Source: Salinigranum marinum
Lineage (GTDB): Archaea > Halobacteriota > Halobacteria > Halobacteriales > Haloferacaceae
Direction of reading: 5' to 3'
DNA: 64,000 bases
Assembly: GCF_024228675.1 (NCBI RefSeq)
Contig: NZ_CP100461.1
Span: 434,001 to 498,000, forward strand
Position 1 is the first letter of the stretch, and the number at the start of each line of letters is the position of its first letter. Shown here piece by piece: positions 52,906 to 63,006 of the stretch. The notes beneath the pieces are model-generated. The model had not been told where the DNA came from. It ran no database searches and was given only the letters and a program-made list of their open reading frames with translations. The position numbers were made by a program, and so were the translations under genes.

Positions 52906-54150
52906 TCACTCATCGGCCGGCGCGAGCGCCGACCCGTCGTCGCGCTCGCCCTCGTCGCCGTCGCCGTCGCCGCCTCCGTCGCTCTCGGTCGCCTCGCGGT
53001 CCCCGGTTTCGGTCGACTCCTCGGGCGCGTCGAGCCGTGGTTCCGAGCCGATCGACGTGGCGGTCGCCGTCGTCAGCCGGTCGCCGTGGAGCAGTTCCGG
53101 GAGCACGATGCTCACCGCCTGTGCGACGAGCACGACGAGGAGCGGGCCGAGAAAGAGGCCATACCAACCGAACAGCGCCGCGCCGAGGACGTACGCGAAC
53201 AGCACGAGCCCGGAGTGGAGCGACCGGCCGGAGACGTACGGGCGGACGAACGTCTGGGGGACCAGGTCGAGAAGCAAGAAGCAGACGACGAGAAAGCCCG
53301 CGACCCACGGGAAGAGCCCCGCACCGTCGGCCGCCCGCGTGGTCACGAAGACGAGGTAGCCGGTCGTGGGGACGTACACCAGCTTCCCGACGACGAGCGG
53401 TACGAACGTCGCGAGCCCCGTCAACAGCGCGAGGAGCGTGGGGAACGGCAGCCGCAACGCGGTCGGAGCGAGGAGGTTGAAGCCGTTGTAGATCACGAGT
53501 GACGCGGCGCCCACCGCCAGCACCGTGAGGACGTTCCCGAAGTAGACCGTCTCCAGGTCCGTGTCGACCGCCGTCAGGTAGGCGTCGGCGACCCCGCCCG
53601 CCTCGGCGACGTGCCCGCGAAACCACGCCGCGAGGCGCGGGCCGTCGCGGAGGAGAAAGAACGAGACCGCGAGCGCGAGCGTCAGATGGAGCAGACCGTT
53701 GGCGGCGCCGCCGAGCGCGTCGACGCCCGTCAGCACGAACGTCCGCAGGCGCGAGCGGGTCTGCAGGCGGGCGAGGAGTTTCGTCGGCGACTGGAGCGCG
53801 TCCCTGATCGTTCGCGGGTCGCCGGGGAGCTGTCCGAGTACCACGTCGGTCAGGCTCGGCCCCGCCACGACGGCGAACTCTCTGACCGCGACCACGCCCG
53901 CGTAGCCGATCAGGGCGACTGCCGGCAGCACCACGAACAGCACGGTCAACGTGGCTGAGAGCCCGCGGCGATCGATCCGCGCGTGCACCCGGCGGTGGAG
54001 CGGCCGCACCCCGTAGTAGACGAACAGTCCGAGGACGAACGTCCCGACGAACGACGCGACGAACAGCGCCAGCGCGATCCCCAGTCCGACGACCACGAGC
54101 CACCACGCGAGGCGAGCGCGGTCGAGACCGGGGAGGGCCGGTTCGGCCAT
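52906..54150 (-). CDS. AI-2E family (TqsA/PerM-like) transporter
   Basis: 414 residues with about eight hydrophobic segments. Family wording: LFVYYGVRPLHRRVHARIDRRG near 40-61, ALAVSFFLLRDGPRLAAWF near 160-178, and YGLFLGPLLVVLVAQAVSIVLPELLHG near 340-366. The last 45 residues are an acidic tail. Members move autoinducer-2, sodium/protons or unknown small molecules. Confidence 0.85.
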   Translation of the reverse strand: MAEPALPGLDRARLAWWLVVVGLGIALALFVASFVGTFVLGLFVYYGVRPLHRRVHARIDRRGLSATLTVLFVVLPAVALIGYAGVVAVREFAVVAGPSLTDVVLGQLPGDPRTIRDALQSPTKLLARLQTRSRLRTFVLTGVDALGGAANGLLHLTLALAVSFFLLRDGPRLAAWFRGHVAEAGGVADAYLTAVDTDLETVYFGNVLTVLAVGAASLVIYNGFNLLAPTALRLPFPTLLALLTGLATFVPLVVGKLVYVPTTGYLVFVTTRAADGAGLFPWVAGFLVVCFLLLDLVPQTFVRPYVSGRSLHSGLVLFAYVLGAALFGWYGLFLGPLLVVLVAQAVSIVLPELLHGDRLTTATATSIGSEPRLDAPEESTETGDREATESDGGGDGDGDEGERDDGSALAPADE

Positions 54151-54271
54151 ACCCGGAGCTACGGCGGGGGGCGGTTTCTATCCGGCGCCCGCGTGACGGC
54201 GGTCGCGCCCCGTTCGTCCGGGCGTCGAGGCGGCGAGCGACGCCTCACAGGGCGTACCGTGCGTTCCGAGA

Positions 54272-54286
54272 TTCCGTCGAACGGAA
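54272..54286. terminator. possible terminator hairpin after the malic enzyme gene
   Basis: TTCCGT-CGA-ACGGAA is a perfect palindrome with a 3-base loop, just 14 bases after the malic enzyme stop codon (on the minus strand). No T-run follows, so confidence is low. Confidence 0.35.
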
Positions 54287-54299
54287 CGCGAACAGGCGG

Positions 54300-56549
54300 T
54301 TACTCCGTCTGGGCGTCGACGACCGCCACGCCGGCCAGGTTGACGATGTCCTTCACCTCGTCGCCGCGCTGGAGGACGTGGACCGGCTTGGCCATGCCGA
54401 CGAGCATCGGCCCGATCGCCTCGGCCCCGCCGAGCCGCTGGAGGAGTTTGTAGCCGATGTTTCCGGCTTCGAGGTTCGGGAAGACGAGGACGTTCGCCGG
54501 TTCGTCGAGATCGGCGAAGTCGTAGGTGCCTTCGAGGATCTCCTCGACGACGGCCGTGTCGGCCTGCATCTCGCCGTCTACGGGGAAGTCGACCTCGGAG
54601 TCGTCGTGGAGCATCCCGACCGCCTCGCGCGGCTTGCGGGTCCCCTGGTTGTCGACCGAGCCGAAGTTCGAGTACGACAGCAGCGCGGCCCGGGGCTCGA
54701 CGTTGAACCGCCGCGCCAACTGCGCCGTGTGTTTCGTGATCTCCGCGAGCACCTCGGCGGTGGGGTCGAGGTTCACGGTCGTGTCGGCGGCGAAGATGAC
54801 CCGGTTCCTGAAGGTGAGCAGGTAGACTCCGGCGGCGTAGTTCGCGTCCTCGGCGGTGCCGATGACCTGAAGCGGCGGGCGGAGCGCCGACGGGTAGTGG
54901 TGGGTCAGCCCCGTGAGCATCGCGTCGGCGTCGCCCTCCTCGACCATCACGCTCGCGAAGTAGTTGCTGTCGGTGCGGATGTGCTGGTCGGCCTCCGACC
55001 GCGTCAGCCCCTTTCGCTGGCGGAGTTCGTACAGCCGGTCGGCGTAGTGGTCCCAGTCGCCGTCGCGGGGGTCGGCGACGCTCGGCTCGAACTCTAGGCC
55101 GAGCCGTGCGGCCGTCCGCCGGATGCGCTCCTCGCGGCCGATGAGGATCGGGCGGGCGATCCCCTGCTCTTCGATCTGGTAGGCCGCGCGGATCATCTTC
55201 TCGTCCGTGCCCTCCGCGAGCGCGACGACCTTCGGGTCGGACTTGGCCTTGTTGAGCACGACGCGCATCATCTCGCGGGACTTGCCCAGCCGGGCCTCCA
55301 GTCGCTCGACGTACTCCTGGAGGTCGATCTCCTCGCGGGCCGCGCCCGAGGAGATGGCCGCCTGTGCGACCGCGGGGGCGACCTCGAACAGCACCCGGGG
55401 GTCGAGCGGCTTCGGGATGACGTACTCGGAGCCGAACTGCAACGGCTGGTCGCCGTAGGCCTTCACGACGGCGTCGGGCACGTCCTGGCGCGCCAACTCG
55501 GCGAGCGCCTGGGCGGCGGCGAGTTTCATCTCCTCGTTGATCTCGGTCGCGCGCACGTCGAGCGCGCCGCGGAAGATGAACGGGAAGCCGAGCACGTTGT
55601 TCACCTGGTTCGGGTAGTCCGACCGACCCGTCGCCATGATGACCGTGTCGTCGCGGGCCGCCTTCGCGTCCTCGTAGGTGATCTCGGGGTCGGGGTTCGC
55701 CATGGCGAAGACGATCGGATCGTCGGCCATCGACGCGATCATCTCCTGGGAGACGATCCCTCCCACCGAGAGGCCGACAAAGACGTCCGCGCCCGCCATC
55801 GCGTCCGCGAGATCGCCGTCGGGGACGTCCTGGGCGTACTCGCGTTTGAACTCGTTGACGTCGTCGGCCCGCGCGGCGGTGATGATGCCGGTCGAGTCGC
55901 ACATCACGATGTTCTCGTGGGTCGCTCCCAGCGACTCGTAGAAGCGGGCGGTGGCGATCGCCGAGGCACCCGCACCGGAGAAAACGATCTCCAGTTCCGA
56001 GAGCTCCTTGTCGACGATCTCGGCGGCGTTGATCAGCGCGGCCCCGGAGATGATCGCCGTGCCGTGCTGGTCGTCGTGAAACACCGGGATCGACATCTCC
56101 TCGCGGAGGCGACGCTCGATCTCGAAGCATTCGGGGGCCTTGATGTCCTCGAGGTTGATCCCGCCGAACGTCGGCTCCATCGCCGAGATCGTGTCGATCA
56201 TCTCGTCGGCGTCGGCGAGGTCGAGTTCGATGTCGAACACGTCGATGTCGGCAAAGCGCTTGAACAGCACGCCCTTCCCCTCCATGACGGGTTTCGACGC
56301 CTGCGCACCGATGTCCCCCAACCCGAGCACCGCGGAGCCGTTCGAGACGACCCCGACGAGGTTCCCCTTCGCCGTGTACTCGTACGCCCGGTCGACGTCA
56401 GCGTCGATGTCGAGACAGGGGGCGGCGACGCCGGGCGAGTACGCGAGGGAGAGGTCACGCTGGGTGTTCGTCGGTTTCGTCGTCGCGATCTCGATCTTCC
56501 CCGGTGGATCCTCCCGGTGATACTCCCGTGCGTCGTCGTCTAATCCCAT
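54300..56549 (-). CDS. maeB: NAD(P)-dependent malic enzyme fused to a phosphotransacetylase-like domain
   Basis: A 749-residue two-domain protein. Residues 1-420 are malic enzyme: [34 protein letters not shown], catalytic Lys and metal ligands near [16 protein letters not shown], and a [12 protein letters not shown] cofactor loop. Residues 430-749 match phosphate acetyl/butyryltransferase ([32 protein letters not shown]-like [15 protein letters not shown]). This MaeB layout is common in proteobacteria and haloarchaea; the second domain probably senses acetyl-CoA rather than catalyses. Converts malate to pyruvate, feeding pyruvate and reduced cofactor. A TATA-like element is 27 bases upstream. 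Confidence 0.94.
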   Translation of the reverse strand: MGLDDDAREYHREDPPGKIEIATTKPTNTQRDLSLAYSPGVAAPCLDIDADVDRAYEYTAKGNLVGVVSNGSAVLGLGDIGAQASKPVMEGKGVLFKRFADIDVFDIELDLADADEMIDTISAMEPTFGGINLEDIKAPECFEIERRLREEMSIPVFHDDQHGTAIISGAALINAAEIVDKELSELEIVFSGAGASAIATARFYESLGATHENIVMCDSTGIITAARADDVNEFKREYAQDVPDGDLADAMAGADVFVGLSVGGIVSQEMIASMADDPIVFAMANPDPEITYEDAKAARDDTVIMATGRSDYPNQVNNVLGFPFIFRGALDVRATEINEEMKLAAAQALAELARQDVPDAVVKAYGDQPLQFGSEYVIPKPLDPRVLFEVAPAVAQAAISSGAAREEIDLQEYVERLEARLGKSREMMRVVLNKAKSDPKVVALAEGTDEKMIRAAYQIEEQGIARPILIGREERIRRTAARLGLEFEPSVADPRDGDWDHYADRLYELRQRKGLTRSEADQHIRTDSNYFASVMVEEGDADAMLTGLTHHYPSALRPPLQVIGTAEDANYAAGVYLLTFRNRVIFAADTTVNLDPTAEVLAEITKHTAQLARRFNVEPRAALLSYSNFGSVDNQGTRKPREAVGMLHDDSEVDFPVDGEMQADTAVVEEILEGTYDFADLDEPANVLVFPNLEAGNIGYKLLQRLGGAEAIGPMLVGMAKPVHVLQRGDEVKDIVNLAGVAVVDAQTE

Positions 56550-56570
56550 GACGCGGACGTTTACCTGTGT

Positions 56571-56580
56571 ACGTAAATAG
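56571..56580 (-). promoter_or_regulatory. TATA-like promoter of maeB
   Basis: The minus strand reads CTATTTACGT, centred about 27 bases before the ATG at 56549. Confidence 0.6.
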
Positions 56581-56685
56581 ATACTCCTGTCCGTCGATTT
56601 TACCGTTCGACGACTGTCGAACCGCGGCGGCCGATAGCGGCGGCAGACGGCGGTGGCCGAGCGTCCGCCGCGGCCCCCATCGCGG

Positions 56686-57795
56686 TCAGTGCTGGAGCAC
56701 GTCGTGGCGCTCCAGCGTCGCCGAGCCCCAGACGGAGTCGACTTCGAGCGTCGGCCACTCGCCCGTCTCGGTCAGCGTCTCGAAGCCGTCGTCGGTGACG
56801 AGCACGGTGTCTTCGCTTTTGGTCCCCTGTATCGTCGGGTTCCAGGCGTACGCCATGGGTTCGAACACTCGTGCCTCGTGGTCGGGGGTGGCGATCCACT
56901 CTCGCCCGTCGTAGCCGGCGGCCCCACCCTGATGGTGGTTGCGCCACTCGCCCTCCCAGCCTACTCTCGAATAGGCCTCCCGAACGTCGGCGAAGACGTT
57001 GCCGGCGCGGCCCGCGTTCGTGGCAGCCGTCCGCGTGGCGTCAAGCGCCGAGACCTCGACCTGTGCGGCGGCGGCGTGTCGCTCCGTGAGCCACGCGGGC
57101 GGGTCGAACGCGACCGTCCGCGTGAGGCTCGCGTGGAGGCCGCCGCGCCGGGCCGTGACCGAGACGAGCGCGTAGTCGCCGAGCAGCGCGTCCGTGGGCG
57201 TGTAGTGTCGGTATTTTCCGACTCTGTCGGCCCCGCCGACGAGCGCGACGGGGGACTCGATGCCACGTGCGGAGAGCGCTACGCGGAGCGCCGCGGCGAC
57301 CTCCTGTTCGGTGTCGTCGGACTGCAGTTCCCGGCAGACCCGCTCAACCGCGGTCGCCGCTTCGTGGCCGAGCGCGCGGTAGCGCTCGACGTCCGCCTCG
57401 GTCAGCGGCTGGCGGAGCGCCGCGGCGTCGACCGACGCCCACCCGGGAACGTCGATGTCGGCCGCCGCTGGCGTCGGCGACCGGTCGACGAGGGCGTCGG
57501 CGAGCGATCCCGCGTACCAGTCGTACGACTCGACGGCGTCGCCGTGGGGGAGTTCCTCGTCCGCTAACCGACCCGCCTCGATGTTGTCGGTGAGGGCGCG
57601 GACTTCGTCGCCGTCGTAGCCGACGGCCGCCACGCCGTGGGAGGCCTCCCGGTCGACGACGTTGTTCCCGCCACCGGTGAGCCAGGCGAAGGAGTTCGGC
57701 CGGGCGAACCAGACGGCTTCGAGGCCGTGGTCACGCAGGTACGCGTCGAGTCGCCGTCGCTTCGCGTCGCGGTCGGGGGCCGCTGGGGGGGTCAT
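56686..57795 (-). CDS. M24 aminopeptidase-fold protein with most metal ligands lost
   Basis: 369 residues. A creatinase-type N-terminal domain ([27 protein letters not shown] near 15-41) is followed by a pita-bread domain. Where active M24 enzymes have the two-Asp motif this protein reads [18 protein letters not shown], with no Asp at either place. The His region reads [14 protein letters not shown], and the fourth ligand region reads [14 protein letters not shown], where the usual Glu is Asn. One Glu (GTKSEDTV) remains. It is probably a non-peptidase with a binding or other catalytic role. Divergent from ctaA with 118 bases between starts. Confidence 0.78.
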   Translation of the reverse strand: MTPPAAPDRDAKRRRLDAYLRDHGLEAVWFARPNSFAWLTGGGNNVVDREASHGVAAVGYDGDEVRALTDNIEAGRLADEELPHGDAVESYDWYAGSLADALVDRSPTPAAADIDVPGWASVDAAALRQPLTEADVERYRALGHEAATAVERVCRELQSDDTEQEVAAALRVALSARGIESPVALVGGADRVGKYRHYTPTDALLGDYALVSVTARRGGLHASLTRTVAFDPPAWLTERHAAAAQVEVSALDATRTAATNAGRAGNVFADVREAYSRVGWEGEWRNHHQGGAAGYDGREWIATPDHEARVFEPMAYAWNPTIQGTKSEDTVLVTDDGFETLTETGEWPTLEVDSVWGSATLERHDVLQH

Positions 57796-57882
57796 GTCCA
57801 CGGGTCGTGATGCCGGCGTATTGAATCGGCCGGTGCGACGTCGGGTCGGGGGCGCTTCCGAGCCGACGAGAAACAAAGTCAG

Positions 57883-57891
57883 GCATAAGTA
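57883..57891 (+). promoter_or_regulatory. TATA-like promoter of ctaA
   Basis: GCATAAGTA is centred 27 bases before the ATG at 57914, giving a leaderless mRNA. Confidence 0.6.
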
Positions 57892-57913
57892 CGGACGGTC
57901 CTGAGAGGGGACA

Positions 57914-58783
57914 ATGAGCCAGTATCGCCCCTCGTGGCTGTCGTTCCGTCGCTTCGCGGCGTTCACCACGGGCTTCGTGCTGACGCTCGTGATGCTCGGC
58001 GTCTACACTGCCGCGACCGGCTCCGGGCTGGCCTGTTCGGCGCAGTGGCCGCTGTGCGACAACGGACTGCTCCCGCAGACGATCCCCTCGTTCATCGAGT
58101 GGTTCCATCGGCTGGTCGCGATGATCGCCGGCTTCTTCATCCTCGGGACCGCGCTCTGGTCGTTCTCGGCGGGGGACCGCCGGACGAAGACGACCGCGAC
58201 GCTCGCCGTGGTGCTCCTGCCGCTGCAGATCTCTATCGGTGCCGTCACCGTGACGCTCAACGGCCTGCTCCCGCAGGGCTACTCGCCACCGACCCAGGGT
58301 GCGCATCTCGTCGTCGCCCTCACGATCTTCACCGCGCTCGTCCTGACGACACTCCGGGCGTACCGCGACCGGTGGGCACGGCCCCCGCTCCGCCGCGCCC
58401 GTGACGCACTCGTCGTCGCGCTCGGCCTCGTGCCCGTCGCCGTCGTGCTCTCGCGGGTCGTGCCGGTGGTCCCGTACACGCCGGCGGCGCAGGCCGGCTT
58501 CTACGGCGTCGCACTGGCGCTGTTCGCCGCGCTCGTCGCCGCCATCGTTTGGCTCTCGGGGACGCCCGCCGCCCGCCTGCGGCTCCCGATCGGGGCGGCG
58601 CTCGCGGCGACGTTCGTCGCGCTCCTCTTGGGGCGCGACCTCGTCTTCTACACCCCGACCTGGCGGCTGGTGAACGCCGGACTGTTCGTCCTCGTGAGCG
58701 TCCTCGTCGGCGGCGTCGTCTGGGCTGTTCGCCGTCGGGACGTCTCACGGCCGGCCGACGTACGGGGCGTTTCGAGCGACTGA
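57914..58783 (+). CDS. ctaA: heme A synthase (COX15/CtaA family)
   Basis: A 289-residue, eight-helix membrane protein. Family residues are seen in TAATGSGLACSAQWPLCDNGLLP (near 35-57, with the Cys pair of the first extracellular loop), IEWFHRLVAMIAGFFIL (heme-binding His), and QGAHLVVALTIFTAL (second heme His). It oxidises heme O to heme A for aa3-type cytochrome oxidase, consistent with an aerobic haloarchaeon. The oxidase genes are not in the window. Confidence 0.88.
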   Translation: MSQYRPSWLSFRRFAAFTTGFVLTLVMLGVYTAATGSGLACSAQWPLCDNGLLPQTIPSFIEWFHRLVAMIAGFFILGTALWSFSAGDRRTKTTATLAVVLLPLQISIGAVTVTLNGLLPQGYSPPTQGAHLVVALTIFTALVLTTLRAYRDRWARPPLRRARDALVVALGLVPVAVVLSRVVPVVPYTPAAQAGFYGVALALFAALVAAIVWLSGTPAARLRLPIGAALAATFVALLLGRDLVFYTPTWRLVNAGLFVLVSVLVGGVVWAVRRRDVSRPADVRGVSSD

Positions 58784-58926
58784 CCGACCCACCCCGGCGG
58801 CCGATCCGTCCTCCCGAGCGTGATTGTATTAGGCCCTTGTATATCATCGGTCGATGCTAGGTGTCTAAGGCCCCGTCGCGGAAGATCTAACAAGCATTAA
58901 ATGGACGCCAGTACCACGTTGGAGAT

Positions 58927-59877
58927 ATGGATCGACGGACGTACCTGAAACTCAGTTCAGCAGCGGCCGCGGGCATGGGGCTCGCCGGCTGTACCGGTGG
59001 CGGTGGCGGCGGGAGCGGCGACGGTGGTTCCGGCGGCGACACCGCAGCCGACGGTGGTTCCGGCGGCGACACCGCAGCCGACGGTGGTTCCGGCGGCGAC
59101 GCCGAGACGACCGAGTCGGAGATGACTGACGCGGAGACGACCGAATCGGCCGTCCCCGCGAACGTCGTCATCGGCTCGGACATCCCGTACCGACCGTTCG
59201 AGTACGAGACGGCCGCGGGCGAGCTCAAGGGGTTCGACGTCGAGATCGCCGAGGCGGTCTTCTCCGGGCAACTCGGCGTGAACTACGAGTTCAAGAAGAC
59301 CTCCTTCGACACGATCATCCCCTCGCTGAACAACGGGAACTTCCGCGTCATCATGTCCGCGATGACGATCAACGACGACCGTGCGGAGCAGGTCGACTTC
59401 TCCGACCCGTACTTCACCGCGTACCAGACGATCATCGTCCGTGAGGACTCCGAGATCAGCGCGCGGGAGGACCTGATGGGCCGGGCCGTCGGCGTCCAGA
59501 AGGGGACGACGGGGCTCGGGGCGGCCGAACAGCTGCAAGAGGAGTTCGACGGCGACCTCGACCTCAAGGAGTACGACCAGATCACGGGCGCGTTCGACGC
59601 GCTGATGAACGGGCAGGTCGACGCCGTCATCAACGACAACACGGTGAACGCCGAGTTCGTCAACAATCAAGACGGGGTTCGGTTCGTCGAGGGCGAGGGC
59701 GCGGCCGCCGAACAGGGCGAGAACGCCCCGCCGTACCTCACCCTCACGGTCGAAAACTACGGCATCGCGTTCCGGCAGGACGACGACGCCTTCCGCGAGC
59801 GGGTCAACGAGGCGATCGCGGCCATCCGCGAGTCCGGCGAGTACGACGAGATCTACTCGAACTACTTCTCCGGGTAA
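58927..59877 (+). CDS. polar amino acid ABC transporter substrate-binding lipoprotein (GlnH-like)
   Basis: 316 residues. A signal peptide with lipobox ending at Cys22 (MGLAGC), a Gly/Ser/Asp-rich linker built from 30-bp tandem repeats (residues about 32-58), then the SBP_bac_3 domain: VVIGSDIPYRPFEYETAAGELKGFDVEIAEAV, FRVIMSAMTINDDRAEQVDFSDPYFTAYQ, and AVGVQKGTTGLGAAEQL. Binds polar amino acids such as glutamine, glutamate or arginine. First gene of a three-gene importer. Confidence 0.93.
   Translation: MDRRTYLKLSSAAAAGMGLAGCTGGGGGGSGDGGSGGDTAADGGSGGDTAADGGSGGDAETTESEMTDAETTESAVPANVVIGSDIPYRPFEYETAAGELKGFDVEIAEAVFSGQLGVNYEFKKTSFDTIIPSLNNGNFRVIMSAMTINDDRAEQVDFSDPYFTAYQTIIVREDSEISAREDLMGRAVGVQKGTTGLGAAEQLQEEFDGDLDLKEYDQITGAFDALMNGQVDAVINDNTVNAEFVNNQDGVRFVEGEGAAAEQGENAPPYLTLTVENYGIAFRQDDDAFRERVNEAIAAIRESGEYDEIYSNYFSG
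59020..59100 (+). repeat. 30-bp tandem repeat in the lipoprotein linker
   Basis: GACGGTGGTTCCGGCGGCGA followed by ten bases repeats at 59020-59049 and 59050-59079 with a partial third unit to 59100. The first two units are identical. Encodes the repeated DGGSGGDTAA linker. Confidence 0.85.
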
Positions 59878-59927
59878 CCCCGGCGAACCGTCTCACTTTT
59901 CACGTCACACTGTAACACACCACATCA

Positions 59928-60758
59928 ATGGCCGAATCATACTCGACTGACTCGCTCCCGGCGGAGGACCGGGTCGACGAGTCGGTGATCAACGACCGCA
60001 CGCTGAAGTACGCTGGGATCGTCGTTTCGAGCCTCTTCACACTCGTCGTGGTCGGCCTCATCGGCTACATCGTCTACGCGAAGGTGAGCTTCGATCTCCT
60101 GGTGACGATCTTCCCCCGGTTCGTCGACGCGTACATCCTCGTGTTACAGATCTTCATCGCGGGGAGTGTTCTGTCGGTGCTCGCAGGCGTGTTCGTCGGC
60201 TTCATGCGCGTCTCGGACACGTTCCCGACCGGAAGCGTCGCCCGGGGGTACGTCCAGTTCTTCCGCGGGACGCCGCTGCTGTTCCAGATCATTATCGTCT
60301 ACTTCGGGATCCCGGCGCTCTGGACCGGCACGTTCCCCATCCAGAACTGGGAACTCCCGGCGGCGATCATCGCGCTGACGCTCAACCACGCCGCGTACGT
60401 CGGCGAAGCCATCAGGGGCGGGATCGGCGCGGTCCCCGACGGCCAACTCGAAGCGGCACGGTCGCTCGGCATGTCGTACACGCAGGGGATGCGCGAGGTC
60501 GTCCTCCCGCAGGCGTGGCGCAACGCACTCGCCGCCATCGGCAACGACCAGGTCATCCTCGTCAAGGACACCTCGCTTTTGACCGTTATCGCCGTCCCGG
60601 AGATCATCAGCGTCTTCCGGAGCGTCAACTCCGCGACGTTCGACCCCTGGACGCCGATCGTCCTGACGGCGGTGGCGTACCTCGGGATCACCATCCCGCT
60701 GGGCTACGTCGTCAGCCGCCTCGAGGATCGCTCCGACTGGGGCGGTGACGGCCGATGA
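59928..60758 (+). CDS. polar amino acid ABC transporter permease (GlnP-like)
   Basis: 276 residues: a helical N-terminal extension with one membrane segment ([26 protein letters not shown]), then the His/Glu/Gln/Arg permease domain with [19 protein letters not shown] and [31 protein letters not shown], the EAA loop that contacts the ATPase. 50 bases after the binding-protein gene, and overlapping the ATPase gene by 4 bases. Confidence 0.93.
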   Translation: MAESYSTDSLPAEDRVDESVINDRTLKYAGIVVSSLFTLVVVGLIGYIVYAKVSFDLLVTIFPRFVDAYILVLQIFIAGSVLSVLAGVFVGFMRVSDTFPTGSVARGYVQFFRGTPLLFQIIIVYFGIPALWTGTFPIQNWELPAAIIALTLNHAAYVGEAIRGGIGAVPDGQLEAARSLGMSYTQGMREVVLPQAWRNALAAIGNDQVILVKDTSLLTVIAVPEIISVFRSVNSATFDPWTPIVLTAVAYLGITIPLGYVVSRLEDRSDWGGDGR

Positions 60759-61486
60759 CCACCCTCCTCGAGTTCGACCAGGTCGACAAGTACTTCGGCG
60801 AAACCCACGTCCTGAAGGACGTCTCGCTCGACATCGAAGACGGTGAGGTGTGCGTCGTCATCGGCCCCTCGGGGTCGGGGAAGTCGACCCTGCTCCGGTG
60901 TGCGAACCGGCTGGAGGAGATCCAGGGCGGCGAGATCCGGCTCGAAGGGCAGTCCATCTCCGCGCCCGACGCCGACATCGATCGGCTCCGTCAGCGCATC
61001 GGGATGGTGTTTCAGTCGTTCAACCTCTTCCCGCACAAGACGGCGCTGGAGAACGTGACGCTCGCCCCGAGGAAGGTACGCGGCGTCGACAAGCGGACCG
61101 CCCGTGAGCGCGCCGATCGACTCATCGAGCAGGTCGGGCTGGGGAATCAAAAGGACTCGTACCCCAACCAGCTGTCGGGCGGCCAGCAACAGCGCGTCGC
61201 CATCGCCCGCGCGCTCGCGATGGACCCGAAGGTGATGCTGTTCGACGAGGTGACGAGCGCGCTCGACCCCGAACTCGTCGGCGAGGTGCTGGGCGTGATG
61301 CGCGACCTCGCGGACGACGGCATGACGATGATGGTCGTCACCCACGAGATGGGCTTCGCCCGCGAGGTCGGCGACCGCATCGTCCTGATGGCCGAGGGCC
61401 GGATCGTCGAGACCGCGCCGCCGAAGAAGTTCTTCGAGGACCCCGAGACGGAGCGTGCGAAGCGGTTCCTCTCGCGGATGCTGTAG
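60755..61486 (+). CDS. polar amino acid ABC transporter ATP-binding protein (GlnQ-like)
   Basis: 243 residues: Walker [16 protein letters not shown] at 36-50, Q-loop [20 protein letters not shown], signature [17 protein letters not shown], Walker [20 protein letters not shown], and the H-loop in [14 protein letters not shown]. All match GlnQ-type ATPases. Last gene of the importer. Confidence 0.95.
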   Translation: MTTLLEFDQVDKYFGETHVLKDVSLDIEDGEVCVVIGPSGSGKSTLLRCANRLEEIQGGEIRLEGQSISAPDADIDRLRQRIGMVFQSFNLFPHKTALENVTLAPRKVRGVDKRTARERADRLIEQVGLGNQKDSYPNQLSGGQQQRVAIARALAMDPKVMLFDEVTSALDPELVGEVLGVMRDLADDGMTMMVVTHEMGFAREVGDRIVLMAEGRIVETAPPKKFFEDPETERAKRFLSRML

Positions 61487-61549
61487 CCGCCAGCTCTGAG
61501 GCGAAACGTCCCCGAACTTCTATTCACGATTGATACCCGAGGAAGAAGA

Positions 61550-61558
61550 CTTATATCG
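61550..61558 (+). promoter_or_regulatory. TATA-like promoter of the 66-residue zinc-ribbon gene
   Basis: CTTATATCG is centred 27 bases before the ATG at 61581. Confidence 0.6.
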
Positions 61559-61580
61559 ACAGTTCCACTCCAAACCGGTG

Positions 61581-61781
61581 ATGACACTCGCATCGACGCC
61601 CGAACGTCTCCGCCAGTTCCGCTCCGCCGGTTCGTCCTCCACCACCGACGCGCGCTCGAAGACAGTGCTGTTCTGTGAGTGCGGCCGGGAAGCGTCGCCC
61701 CAGTCGTGGCGGACCGAGCGCGACGGTCGCCGTCGCCTCCTCGTCTGCCCCGACTGTGACGCGACCCTCACCGTCCGCTGA
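61581..61781 (+). CDS. small zinc-ribbon protein (DUF8106-like)
   Basis: 66 residues: an N-terminal Ser/Thr-rich part, then VLFCECGREASPQSW and LLVCPDCDATL, a CxC...CxxC zinc ribbon. Haloarchaea have many such one-domain proteins; the function is unknown. The well-placed promoter supports the start. Confidence 0.75.
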   Translation: MTLASTPERLRQFRSAGSSSTTDARSKTVLFCECGREASPQSWRTERDGRRRLLVCPDCDATLTVR

Positions 61782-61901
61782 TCGATCCATCCTCCGGGAC
61801 GTGTCTTCCCCGTCCGCTTTCGACGACACCCCACGTTTCAGTGCGGTGGGTGGCCAGTGCGAGCGCCGACGAACTCGCTGCGGGACGCCACGGCGCTCGG
61901 C

Positions 61902-62960
61902 TCAAAAGTCGGTGACGACCTCGACGCCGACCGTCCCGTAGTCGGTCATCGCCGCCAGCCGGTCCGACACCTCCTCGAGCGATACCTCCCTGGTGACGAG
62001 TGCCGCGGGGTCGACAGCGCCGCTCTCGACGAGGCCGAACAGTTCGTCGTACCGCGTCGGCGGCATGCCACGGGAGCCGACGAACGAGACCTCCCACCGC
62101 GTCATCCAGTCGGTCGGGAGCGACACCTCGCCGCGTTCGGCGTCGGTGGTGAGGCCGACCTGGACGTGCGTCCCGCCGGGTCGGACACACCGGACCGAGT
62201 TCCGACAGGTCTCGGCGCGCCCGAGCGCGTCGACGGAGACGTGTGCGCCCTCGCCGGTCGTCTCCCGTACGCGGTCGACGACGGCCTCGTCGCTGGCGTT
62301 CACCGTGACGTCGGCACCCACCTCGCGGGCGAGCCCCAGCGCCTCCTCGCGGACGTCGACCGCGACGGTCCGGTGGCCGGTCGCGGCGGCGACCGACAGC
62401 GCCGAGAGGCCGACGCCGCCGCAGCCGTGGACGGCGATCCACGACCCCGGCGTCGGCTCCGTTCGGTGCGCCAGCGCGTGGTACGCCGTCATGAACCGAC
62501 AGCCGAGCGCCGCCACGTCGACCGGTTCGACCCCGTCGGGCAGGGGGAGACAGTTGTAGTCGGCGTGTGGGACGTGGACGCGCTCGGCGAACGCGCCGGG
62601 GGCGGCCGACTCGAAGCCGAGGGCGGCCCCGTCCGCACAGACGTTTCCCCGACCGGCGAGACACCGCGGGCACGATCCGTCGCCGAGATTGAACGGGACG
62701 GCGACGCGGTTGCCCGCCTCGAGCGCGGTCACGCGGTCGCCGACGGCCACGACCCGACCCGCGGGCTCGTGACCGAGTATCTGTCCGACCGGGGCCCGGT
62801 CGTCGGCCCACTCGCCGTGGCCCTGCCAGGCGTGCCAGTCGCTCCGACAGATCCCACAGGCGTCCACCTCGACGACGACGCCGTCGGCCGCTGGGGTCGG
62901 CTCGTCGACCTCTCTGATCGAAAGCGGTGCTCCGTACTCGGTGAGGACGGCCGCGCGCAT
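61902..62960 (-). CDS. zinc-dependent alcohol dehydrogenase (MDR family)
   Basis: 352 residues. Catalytic zinc ligands: Cys34 in DACGICRSDWH, His in GHEPAGRVVAVGD, and Cys in LGCRFMTAYHA. A structural-zinc cluster with four Cys appears as CPRCLAGRGNVCADG (three Cys, the fourth position being Asn or absent), so that site may be incomplete. The cofactor motif is VHGCGGVGLSALSVAAA. Acts on alcohols or similar substrates, with NAD(H) or NADP(H) not decided. The neighbour on the left is convergent. Confidence 0.88.
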   Translation of the reverse strand: MRAAVLTEYGAPLSIREVDEPTPAADGVVVEVDACGICRSDWHAWQGHGEWADDRAPVGQILGHEPAGRVVAVGDRVTALEAGNRVAVPFNLGDGSCPRCLAGRGNVCADGAALGFESAAPGAFAERVHVPHADYNCLPLPDGVEPVDVAALGCRFMTAYHALAHRTEPTPGSWIAVHGCGGVGLSALSVAAATGHRTVAVDVREEALGLAREVGADVTVNASDEAVVDRVRETTGEGAHVSVDALGRAETCRNSVRCVRPGGTHVQVGLTTDAERGEVSLPTDWMTRWEVSFVGSRGMPPTRYDELFGLVESGAVDPAALVTREVSLEEVSDRLAAMTDYGTVGVEVVTDF

Positions 62961-63006
62961 GGGTGTCGTTCGAGCCCGGGGGTGAAATGGGTCCTCCCCG
63001 ACGCAC

